Shown piece after piece: positions 15,008-21,361 of a stretch of DNA of 21,361 nucleotides (position 1 is the first letter of the stretch; every line of letters starts with the position of its first letter). The DNA lies in the NCBI GenBank assembly GCA_026398715.1, contig JAPLSI010000225.1:1-21361 (forward strand), written 5' to 3'. This stretch comes from Gammaproteobacteria bacterium. Its GTDB lineage: Bacteria; Pseudomonadota; Gammaproteobacteria; Xanthomonadales; Xanthomonadaceae. Both the position numbers and the translations under genes were made by a program. Under the pieces are notes generated by a model that saw nothing but the letters and a program-made list of their open reading frames with translations, had not been told where the DNA came from and ran no database searches.

Positions 15008-15964
15008 TCAATGCCGTCGTTCCCGGCGGGCCTCGATGGCATCGAACAGCGTGCCCGCGATATTCAGGCCGAACTGCAGGTCCAACTCGCGGATGCAGGT
15101 CGGGCTGGTCACGTTGACCTCGGTCAGGTAGTCGCCGATCACGTCCAGCCCGACGAAGATCATGCCCCGTCGGCGCAGCTCGGGCCCCACGCGGGCCGCG
15201 ATCCAGCGATCCCGGTCCGTCAGCGGCCGGCCTTCGCCGCGGCCGCCGGCGGCCAGGTTGCCGCGGAACTCGGTGCCCTGCGGGATGCGGGCCAGGCAAT
15301 AGGGCACCGGCTCGCCGTCGATCAGCAGGATGCGCTTGTCGCCCTGCAGGATTTCCGGCAGGTAGCGCTGGGCCATGGCCAGGGTCTTTCCGCCCTCGGT
15401 CAGGGTTTCCAGGATCACGTTGACGTTGGGGTCGCCTTCCCGAACCATGAAGATCGATCGCCCGCCCATGCCGTCGAGCGGCTTCAGCACGCAGTGGCCG
15501 TGGCTGGCGATGAATTCGCGCAATGTCGCAGCGTCGCGACTGACCACGGTCGGCGGGCAGCAGTCCGGGAACAGCAGGGCGGCCAGCTTTTCGTTCAGGT
15601 CGCGCAGGCCCTGCGGGTCGTTCACCACCAGCACGCCCTGCGCCTGGGCCATGTCCAGGATGATGCTGTCGTGCAGGTAGGCGGCGTCCACCGGCGGATC
15701 GGTCCGCATCAGCACCACGTCCATCTCCGACAAGGGCCGCAATTCCGGCGTGGCCAATTTGTACCAGTGCGTGGAGTCATCTTGTACTGCAAGCGCTGCA
15801 AGTTGTGCGACGGCCTGCCCATTTACGACGGCAAGGCTGCCTGGGACGACGTAATGAAGATCGTGCCCGCGGCGCTGGGCCTCGAGCATCATTGCGAATG
15901 TGGAGTCCTTCGCAATCTTGATCTTTGCGATCGGGTCCATGACCACGGCGACGTGCAAATTCAT
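15008..15964 (-). CDS. gshB: Glutathione synthetase
   Basis: GshB joins gamma-glutamylcysteine and glycine with ATP to make glutathione, in the cytoplasm. The 318-residue ATP-grasp protein begins with VAVVMDPIAKIKIAKDSTFAMM, the classic bacterial GshB opening. It also has NDPQGLRDLNEKL, the glycine-rich ATP loop LKPLDGMGGRSIFM, FRGNLAAGGRGEGRPLTDRD, and the metal/substrate end EVNVTSPTCIRELD. Length matches the E. coli enzyme. The ATG at 15964 faces the pilG promoter region, with 187 bases between the genes. The tonB-like gene starts one base after the gshB stop, so the two form one transcript. This gshB-tonB pair opposite pilG recurs in the order. Confidence 0.97.
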   Translation of the reverse strand: MNLHVAVVMDPIAKIKIAKDSTFAMMLEAQRRGHDLHYVVPGSLAVVNGQAVAQLAALAVQDDSTHWYKLATPELRPLSEMDVVLMRTDPPVDAAYLHDSIILDMAQAQGVLVVNDPQGLRDLNEKLAALLFPDCCPPTVVSRDAATLREFIASHGHCVLKPLDGMGGRSIFMVREGDPNVNVILETLTEGGKTLAMAQRYLPEILQGDKRILLIDGEPVPYCLARIPQGTEFRGNLAAGGRGEGRPLTDRDRWIAARVGPELRRRGMIFVGLDVIGDYLTEVNVTSPTCIRELDLQFGLNIAGTLFDAIEARRERRH

Positions 15965-16063
15965 GTTGTTTCCGCAAAAGTGAAGTCCTGCGCGCTAGCC
16001 TAGCACCGGCCGCCGTTACAACGTGCAGGGGGTCACGGAAAGTGGCGCAGAACCGCATTGTGC

Positions 16064-16094
16064 TTGACACTTCCGCGCTACGCTGGGATATAAG
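16064..16094 (+). promoter_or_regulatory. Predicted promoter of the pilG-pilI-pilJ-chpA operon
   Basis: A perfect -35 TTGACA (16064-16069) is followed by TATAAG (16089-16094, five of six) at 19 bases; GATATA (16087-16092) would give the ideal 17-base gap with a poorer match. It lies 57 bases ahead of the pilG start in the 187-base divergent gap with gshB. It was found by eye against the sigma70 consensus. Confidence 0.6.
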
Positions 16095-16151
16095 CAAGGT
16101 GGCCAAACGCTGTAATCAGGCGCGACAGAAGGCCACACACCGGGGAAACAG

Positions 16152-16541
16152 ATGGAACAAAGCAATCTCAGCGGCTTGAGGGTGATGGTCATCGACGATT
16201 CGAAGACCATCCGCCGCACGGCGGAAACGCTGCTCAAGAAGGAAGGCTGCGACGTCGTGACCGCGACTGACGGTTTCGAGGCGCTTGCCAAGATCGCCGA
16301 TCACCAGCCGCAGATCATCTTCGTCGACATCATGATGCCGCGCCTCGATGGCTACCAGACCTGCGCCTTGATCAAGAACAACCAGATGTTCAAGGGCACG
16401 CCCGTGATCATGCTGTCGTCCAAGGACGGGTTGTTCGACAAGGCCCGGGGCCGGATCGTCGGCTCGGACCAGTACCTCACCAAGCCCTTCACGCGCGACG
16501 AACTGTTGTCGGCCATCCGCAACTTCGTGGCGATCGCCTGA
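16152..16541 (+). CDS. pilG: Twitching motility response regulator PilG
   Basis: PilG is a stand-alone CheY-like receiver phosphorylated by ChpA that promotes pilus extension and, in Pseudomonas, cAMP signalling. The 129-residue protein has the acidic pair Asp15-Asp16, phospho-acceptor Asp59 in FVDIMMP, Ser89 in the MLSSKDG switch segment, and Lys111 in YLTKPF, the full set of receiver residues. There is no output domain. The ATG at 16152 follows CGGGGAAACAG, a modest ribosome-binding site. It is first in the chemosensory operon and pilI starts seven bases after it. A second receiver gene, pilH, which follows pilG in Pseudomonas, is absent here, as in the described Xylella Pil-Chp operon. Confidence 0.96.
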   Translation: MEQSNLSGLRVMVIDDSKTIRRTAETLLKKEGCDVVTATDGFEALAKIADHQPQIIFVDIMMPRLDGYQTCALIKNNQMFKGTPVIMLSSKDGLFDKARGRIVGSDQYLTKPFTRDELLSAIRNFVAIA

Positions 16542-16548
16542 TACCGCC

Positions 16549-17103
16549 ATGGCCAAGCCCAACCACTCCCGCCGGGTTTCCTCCTTCGACACGCTGCTCG
16601 ATTACGAGACGCGGTCCCTGGCGCATGTCGCCGGCCGTCCGGAGTCGATCGAAGCGGCAGGCCACTGGCGCGGCGTCGGTTTCCGGCTCGGCCAGCGTCG
16701 CCTGGTGTCGTCCTTCGACGAGGTAATGGAAATCCTGCCGATGCCGCCGGTCACCCCGGTGCCCGGCGCCCAGGCCTGGATGCTCGGCGTGGCCAACGTG
16801 CGCGGCACCTTGCTGCCCGTGGTGGACCTCAAGCAGTTCCTGGAAGGCGAGCGCACGGTCGTCCATGACGGCCAGCGCATGCTGGTGGTGCGGCAAAGCG
16901 GCGGCAACGTGGCCGTGTTGATCGACGAACTGTTCGGCCAGCGCACATTCAATGATTCGCACCGGGCCGAGATGGCCGGTGAAAACGAAGGCCGCTACGG
17001 CCACTTCGTCAGCCAGGTGTATCGCCTGGCAGATACGTCATGGGCGGTGTTCAGCATGCAGACGCTGACACGTACGCCTGAATTTCGGCAGGCCACCATC
17101 TAG
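16549..17103 (+). CDS. pilI: CheW-like adaptor PilI
   Basis: PilI is the CheW-type scaffold that links the receptor PilJ to the kinase ChpA. The 184-residue protein has a CheW domain from about residue 38 onward: [22 protein letters not shown], the [28 protein letters not shown] core that is nearly diagnostic of CheW proteins, then [20 protein letters not shown]. The N-terminal 35 residues ([19 protein letters not shown]) form the helical extension typical of PilI. The ATG at 16549 is seven bases after the pilG stop, with no strong ribosome-binding site, so translation may depend on ribosomes arriving from pilG. pilJ starts 35 bases after it, across a short T-rich stretch. Confidence 0.95.
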   Translation: MAKPNHSRRVSSFDTLLDYETRSLAHVAGRPESIEAAGHWRGVGFRLGQRRLVSSFDEVMEILPMPPVTPVPGAQAWMLGVANVRGTLLPVVDLKQFLEGERTVVHDGQRMLVVRQSGGNVAVLIDELFGQRTFNDSHRAEMAGENEGRYGHFVSQVYRLADTSWAVFSMQTLTRTPEFRQATI

Positions 17104-17138
17104 GCGGTCATTGTTTTTCTTTGAGGGCGGGTCCAGTC

Positions 17139-19181
17139 ATGAGCAGCAAAGCCAGTTCGTTCACCGGTCGGGTCTCGAGCTTCGGATTCAAGGCGTGGGG
17201 CCTTGTCCTGGTCGTCGCCCTCATTGTGTTCGCGGCAAACTTCATCGTTGCCAGTTACCTGGCGAGCCAGGAAAACAAGGCCCGCGAGCTTTCAGCGGAA
17301 CTGCAGGTGCTGTCGCAGCAGCTCGCGAAATACTCGCGAGAGGCGGTCGAAGGCGGTAACGCCGAGTCCTTCGAGGAATTCAAGGACACCAAGACCCGCA
17401 GCGACGCCATCGTGACGGCCCTGCGCAAGGGCGGCAGCGGCGTGCCGGGCTACGAAGGCAGCGTGCGCGAGCCGGGCGTCAGCAGCGCTCTCAAGCGCGT
17501 GACCACCATCTGGACCAAGATGTCGGCCGACGCCGACCGCATCACCAAGAGCCAGGAACAGATCGTCAACCTGAGCGATACCGCGGCCGCGTTCAACGCC
17601 CGTATCCCGCAGATTTCCGCCCGACTCGACGAAGTGGTGCGCGCCATGTCCGATGCCGGCGCGCCGGCATCCCAGATCAACCTGGCCAACCGCCAGATCG
17701 TGCTGGCCGACCGTATGGCCCGCCGCGTAACGGAAATCCTGGCCGGTGGCGATCGCGCTGTATCGTCGGCCGACGCGCTGTCGCGCGATAGCGCGGTGTT
17801 CGGACAGGTGCTGGCCGGCCTGAAGGACGGCAACGCTGAAATGGGCGTGGCCCGCGTCACCAGCACGGCCGCGCTCGACGCGGTGAATTCGGTGGACAAG
17901 CTGTATGCCGATTCGCTGAAGGAAATGGATTCCATCCTGCAGTCGTCGACCGACTTGTTCGAGGTGCAGGGCGCTTCGGCTGCGATCTCGGGCGACTCCA
18001 ACGTGCTGCTCGAAGACAGCCAGGCGCTGTTCATCACCTTCGGCTCGAGCCAGGGTCGCGTTTACCCCAACAACCTGTGGGCGATCATTTCCAGCGCCCT
18101 GGCCGTCGTCGCCCTGATCGGCCTCTACTACGTCCAGCGCCGCCGCGACTTCCAGACGCTGAACAGCACCAAGGAACTCAACTCGCGAAACCAGGAAGCC
18201 ATTTTGCGGCTGCTGGACGAAATGGGTTCGCTGGCAGAAGGCGACTTGACGGTAAAGGCAACGGTTACCGAGGAAATCACCGGCGCGATCGCAGACTCCA
18301 TCAACTTCGCCATCGAGGCGCTGCGATCCCTGGTATCGACCATTAACGAAACCGCGGTGCAGGTGGCAGCCGCCGCCCAGGAAACCCAGGCAACGGCGAT
18401 GCACCTGGCCGAAGCGGCGGAACACCAGGCGCAGCAGATCACCTCGGCATCGGCGCAGATCAAGGACGTGGCATCCAGCATTGACCAGGTGTCGCGCAAC
18501 TCGGCCGAGTCGGCCGACGTGGCACATCGATCGGTGCAAATCGCTGCAAAAGGCGCCGAAGTCGTGCGCCAGACGATCCAGGGCATGGACAACATCCGTG
18601 ACCAGATTCAGGAAACCTCGAAGCGAATCAAGCGACTGGGTGAAAGCTCGCAGGAAATCGGCTCGATCGTTGAACTGATTAACGACATCGCCGAACAGAC
18701 CAACATCCTGGCGCTTAACGCCGCTATTCAGGCGGCATCCGCCGGTGAAGCAGGCCGAGGCTTCGCGGTGGTGGCCGACGAAGTGCAACGACTGGCAGAA
18801 CGCGCATCGAACGCGACCAAGCGAATCGAGACGCTGGTGCAGACCATTCAAAGCGATACCAACGAAGCGGTGTCGTCGATGGAACAGACGACCGCCGAAG
18901 TGGTGGCCGGTGCACGCTTGGCAGAAGACGCAGGTTTGGCGCTGGGCGAGATTGAAAAGGTCTCGAACGACTTGGCAGACCTCATTCAGAACATCTCGAC
19001 CGCGGCACGCCAGCAGTCGGTGGCGGCAACCAACATCACCGCGACCATGTCGGTGATTCAGGAAATCACCACGCAGACCTCGCAAGGTGCGAACCAGACC
19101 GCCGAGTCCATCGGAAACCTGGCGCAGCTCGCTACCGACCTGCGTCGGTCGGTGGCCGACTTCAAACTGCCCGCGCTCTGA
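17139..19181 (+). CDS. pilJ: Twitching motility methyl-accepting chemoreceptor PilJ
   Basis: PilJ senses surface contact and pilin-related signals and controls ChpA. The 680-residue protein has a first membrane helix at about residues 20-42, a long periplasmic region (about 43-309) made of PilJ-type helical bundles, a second membrane helix at about 310-331 ([19 protein letters not shown]), a HAMP-like part ([19 protein letters not shown]), and a cytoplasmic signalling coiled coil. The conserved hairpin tip begins [20 protein letters not shown] near residue 519. It ends FKLPAL, without the C-terminal pentapeptide used by CheR/CheB. The ATG at 17139 follows GAGGG (17123-17127); a TTG at 17121 is in frame but would overlap that ribosome-binding site. 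Codon choice changes in the signalling half. Confidence 0.95.
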   Translation: MSSKASSFTGRVSSFGFKAWGLVLVVALIVFAANFIVASYLASQENKARELSAELQVLSQQLAKYSREAVEGGNAESFEEFKDTKTRSDAIVTALRKGGSGVPGYEGSVREPGVSSALKRVTTIWTKMSADADRITKSQEQIVNLSDTAAAFNARIPQISARLDEVVRAMSDAGAPASQINLANRQIVLADRMARRVTEILAGGDRAVSSADALSRDSAVFGQVLAGLKDGNAEMGVARVTSTAALDAVNSVDKLYADSLKEMDSILQSSTDLFEVQGASAAISGDSNVLLEDSQALFITFGSSQGRVYPNNLWAIISSALAVVALIGLYYVQRRRDFQTLNSTKELNSRNQEAILRLLDEMGSLAEGDLTVKATVTEEITGAIADSINFAIEALRSLVSTINETAVQVAAAAQETQATAMHLAEAAEHQAQQITSASAQIKDVASSIDQVSRNSAESADVAHRSVQIAAKGAEVVRQTIQGMDNIRDQIQETSKRIKRLGESSQEIGSIVELINDIAEQTNILALNAAIQAASAGEAGRGFAVVADEVQRLAERASNATKRIETLVQTIQSDTNEAVSSMEQTTAEVVAGARLAEDAGLALGEIEKVSNDLADLIQNISTAARQQSVAATNITATMSVIQEITTQTSQGANQTAESIGNLAQLATDLRRSVADFKLPAL

Positions 19182-19213
19182 TCGGCTCGGATTCGAATGG
19201 CAATGGCTAGTCA

Positions 19214-19235
19214 CGGGCGCAGCGACTCGCGCCCG
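19214..19235 (+). promoter_or_regulatory. Hairpin between pilJ and chpA
   Basis: CGGGCGC (19214-19220) and GCGCCCG (19229-19235) make a perfect 7-bp stem with an 8-base loop in the 74-base gap between pilJ and chpA. It lies just upstream of the chpA ribosome-binding site AGGA (19245-19248). No T tract follows, so partial attenuation or RNA stabilisation fits better than full termination. Confidence 0.5.
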
Positions 19236-19255
19236 GGTAAATACAGGACCTCTGC

Positions 19256-21361
19256 ATGAGGCTGCACGAGAACATCGATTTCACCACGCTTACCTGGGTC
19301 AAGCCCGAGCTCGACGAGACGCTGCGGCAGGCGCGAAACGCCTTGCAGAACTACGTCGAGGAAGGCGAGAGCCCGGCCGAGCTGCGCACCTGCTCGGACC
19401 TGTTGCACCAGGTCCAGGGCACGCTGCGCATGGTCGAGCTTTACGGCGCGGCGATGGTTGCCGAGGAAATGGAGCAGCTGTCGCGCGCGCTGGTCGATGG
19501 CAAGGTCGAGAACCGCGACAACGCCTACGCGGTGCTGATGCAGGGCATCGTGCAGTTGCCCGATTACCTGGAACGCCTGCAAAGCGGCCATCGCGACATC
19601 CCGATCGTGTTGCTGCCCTTGCTCAACCAGTTGCGCGAATCGCGCGGCGAGAAGGGCCTCAACGAAAGCGTGTTGTTCTCGCCGGACCTGTCGCGTCCCT
19701 TGCCGCCGTCGGCGCAGGGTCCCGGGGTTCCGCTGGAGCATGCTGAACTCACCCGTCGCGCGGAAGCCTTGCGCGGCCTGTTCCAGGGCGCGCTGCTGCG
19801 CTGGCTGAAGGACGACAACAGCGCAGCCACCATTCGCGACCTGACCGACGTCTGCGAACAACTCGTGCCCATTACCGCGGCCGAACCCGCCCGCCGCCTG
19901 TTCTGGGTGGCTGCCGGTACGCTCGATGCGCTGGGCAAGAACGCCTTCCCGATCAGCAACCCGCTCAAGCAGGCGCTGGCCAAGGTCGAGCGCGAGATCA
20001 AGCGCCTCGCCGATGGTGGCGACGTTGCGTTCCGCTCCGATCCGCCGATCGAATTGACCAAGCAGTTGCTTTATTTCGTTGCGCACGAAGGCAGTGATGT
20101 CGGCCGCATCGGCGAGATCCGCAAGGTGTTCGGGCTCAGCGGCAGCGAGCCGAGCGAAGCCGAGCTCGCGCATGCGCGCGGCAGCTTGTCCGGCAACAAC
20201 CGCGCCCTGCTCGAAACCGTCGCCGTCGCCATCAAGGACGACCTGCTGCGGGTAAAGGATTCGCTCGACCTGCATTTGCGCACGCCCGGCGCCAAGCCGG
20301 CCGACCTCAACGCGCAGGTGGAAGCGCTGGACCGCGTCGCCGATACCCTCGGCATGCTGGGCCTGGCGGTTCCGCGCCGCGTGGTGCAGGACCAGCGCAG
20401 CGCGATTACCGATGTCATCAACGGCCAACGCCGCGACGACGAGGAAACCCTGCTCGATATCGCCGGCGCCCTGTTGTACGTGGAAGCCGCGCTGGACGAC
20501 CAGGTAGAGCGCCTGGGCAAGGAAGGGACTGACGTTTCGACCGACACCGCGACCGGCACCAGCAATGAATCGCGTCGCCTGCTCGAAGTGTTGGTGAAGG
20601 AAGCGATCGTCAATTTCTCGCAGGCCCGGCAGAGTTTCGTCGGCTTCGTCGAGACGCACTGGGACCACCGGCAACTGGTGGAAGTGCCGCGCCTGCTGAG
20701 CGAAGTGTCAGGCGCGCTGCGCATCCTCAACCTGCCCGTGCCCGCCGATTACCTGGTCGGCGTGCGCCAGTTCACCGACAATGAACTGCTGCGTCGCAAG
20801 CATGTGCCCAGCGGCCAGCAGATGGACCGGCTTGCCGATGCACTGGCCAGCCTTGAATATTTCCTCGAGGCGCTGCGTGACCGTCGCCCGAATCGCGACC
20901 AGATCCTTGAAGTGGCCAGGCAGAGCCTGACTTCGCTCGGCTACTGGCCGTTGTCCGCGGAAAACCGCGCCGCCGCGCCCACTGCCGCGCCAACGCCCAT
21001 CTCCAAGGCGCCCGCGCCTGCCGCGCAGCCCAGCCCTGTCGAATCCGAAGCGGCGCCGCAATCGCCTGCGATGCCGGCCGAAACGGCTGCCGCCGCGTCG
21101 CCCGCCGTCCCCGCATTCGACCTCGCCTCCGAAACCCGCGCGCCCCAAACCGTCTTCACCGGCATGGTCGGCGATCTGGTGCCTGGCTTCGACGGCGCCA
21201 GCAGCGAAGAGATAGACGACGAAATCCGCGAAGTCTTCCTTGAGGAATTCGAGGAAGAAATCGAGAACCTCGCCCAGCTGTTGCCGCCGTGGCGCGAAGA
21301 TCCGTCCAACGCCGAACTGTTGCGGCCCATCCGCCGCGTGTTCCACACGCTGAAGGGCAGT
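19256..21361 (+). CDS. chpA: Hybrid chemotaxis histidine kinase ChpA/PilL, N-terminal part (partial)
   Basis: The frame is open from the ATG at 19256 to the window edge (702 codons, no stop). ChpA-type kinases carry several phosphotransfer (Hpt-like) modules, then a CheA-type kinase core and a receiver; the core and receiver would lie beyond the edge. Visible modules: LLHQVQGTLRMV with His51; a degenerate copy LDRVADTLGMLGL with Asp359 at the His position; LLSEVSGALRIL with Ser482; an Ala/Pro-rich linker (about 568-619); and the start of a canonical Hpt with His697 in FHTLKGS. The first 550 residues resemble the region shared with FimL. AGGA at 19245-19248 is the ribosome-binding site. Phosphate flow to PilG is known for the family; the role of the altered modules is inferred. 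Confidence 0.93.
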   Translation, partial: MRLHENIDFTTLTWVKPELDETLRQARNALQNYVEEGESPAELRTCSDLLHQVQGTLRMVELYGAAMVAEEMEQLSRALVDGKVENRDNAYAVLMQGIVQLPDYLERLQSGHRDIPIVLLPLLNQLRESRGEKGLNESVLFSPDLSRPLPPSAQGPGVPLEHAELTRRAEALRGLFQGALLRWLKDDNSAATIRDLTDVCEQLVPITAAEPARRLFWVAAGTLDALGKNAFPISNPLKQALAKVEREIKRLADGGDVAFRSDPPIELTKQLLYFVAHEGSDVGRIGEIRKVFGLSGSEPSEAELAHARGSLSGNNRALLETVAVAIKDDLLRVKDSLDLHLRTPGAKPADLNAQVEALDRVADTLGMLGLAVPRRVVQDQRSAITDVINGQRRDDEETLLDIAGALLYVEAALDDQVERLGKEGTDVSTDTATGTSNESRRLLEVLVKEAIVNFSQARQSFVGFVETHWDHRQLVEVPRLLSEVSGALRILNLPVPADYLVGVRQFTDNELLRRKHVPSGQQMDRLADALASLEYFLEALRDRRPNRDQILEVARQSLTSLGYWPLSAENRAAAPTAAPTPISKAPAPAAQPSPVESEAAPQSPAMPAETAAAASPAVPAFDLASETRAPQTVFTGMVGDLVPGFDGASSEEIDDEIREVFLEEFEEEIENLAQLLPPWREDPSNAELLRPIRRVFHTLKGS

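Noticed and set aside
16042..16063. Possible sigma54 promoter (TGGC...TTG) upstream of pilG
   Set aside because: The GG and GC elements are not at the required ten-base spacing, whereas a good sigma70-type TTGACA/TATAAG pair is next to it.
17109..17122. T-rich stretch after pilI, considered as an intrinsic terminator
   Set aside because: I could not find a stable stem just upstream, and pilI and pilJ belong to one conserved operon.
17292..19214. A 640-codon open frame on the minus strand opposite pilJ
   Set aside because: It is antisense to a well-supported receptor gene; the Arg/His/Gly-rich product is typical of GC-rich shadow frames.
19211..20674. A 487-codon open frame on the minus strand opposite chpA
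   Set aside because: The plus-strand frame is open to the window end with a ribosome-binding site and phosphotransfer motifs; the antisense frame has none.

Overview
The window is GC-rich, gene-dense bacterial chromosome from the gammaproteobacterial order Xanthomonadales (Lysobacterales), most likely a Lysobacter/Luteimonas/Xanthomonas relative. This rests on protein content and gene order (yqgE-ruvX-pyrB, tonB-gshB facing pilG-pilI-pilJ-chpA, pilT-pilU beside yggS-proC), not on any database search. Almost all of it is core genome. I see no insertion sequence, integrase, CRISPR array, tRNA or rRNA, and no intergenic gap over 300 bases.

Layout: (1) 1-479 holds the 3' end of an SDR/epimerase-type gene and a complete dodecin gene. 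(2) 497-1354 on the minus strand is a glycerate-kinase-like P-loop kinase, divergent from pdxH (1387-1980), which overlaps a BtuF-like binding protein without a signal peptide (1977-2771). (3) 2768-7267 is a five-gene minus-strand run read right to left: yggS, proC, a histidine phosphatase, an acyl-CoA dehydrogenase and an aminoglycoside-phosphotransferase-type kinase. The last three look like a split version of the human ACAD10/ACAD11 proteins. (4) 7348-9608 encodes the type IV pilus retraction ATPases PilT and PilU. (5) 9687-12127 on the minus strand is a pair of lipoproteins, an M49-like metallopeptidase followed by a COG3650-like protein, joined by a GTGA overlap. (6) 12218-14189 is yqgE-ruvX-pyrB, linked by ATGA overlaps. 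(7) 14208-15964 on the minus strand is gshB followed by a TonB-family gene that carries a frameshift in this sequence. (8) 16152-21361 is the Pil-Chp chemosensory operon pilG-pilI-pilJ-chpA, with chpA cut by the window end.

The dominant theme is twitching motility. PilT and PilU power pilus retraction. PilJ (receptor), PilI (CheW adaptor), ChpA (histidine kinase with phosphotransfer modules) and PilG (response regulator) form the signalling chain that controls it. The remaining genes serve housekeeping metabolism: PLP, proline, glutathione, pyrimidine and flavin.

The points most worth a second look are the kinase/phosphatase/dehydrogenase operon, the ChpA modules in which Asp or Ser replaces the phospho-accepting His, the frameshifted TonB gene, the apparently cytoplasmic BtuF-like protein, and several compact hairpins that contain stop codons. 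I found no clear evidence of a wholly new system.
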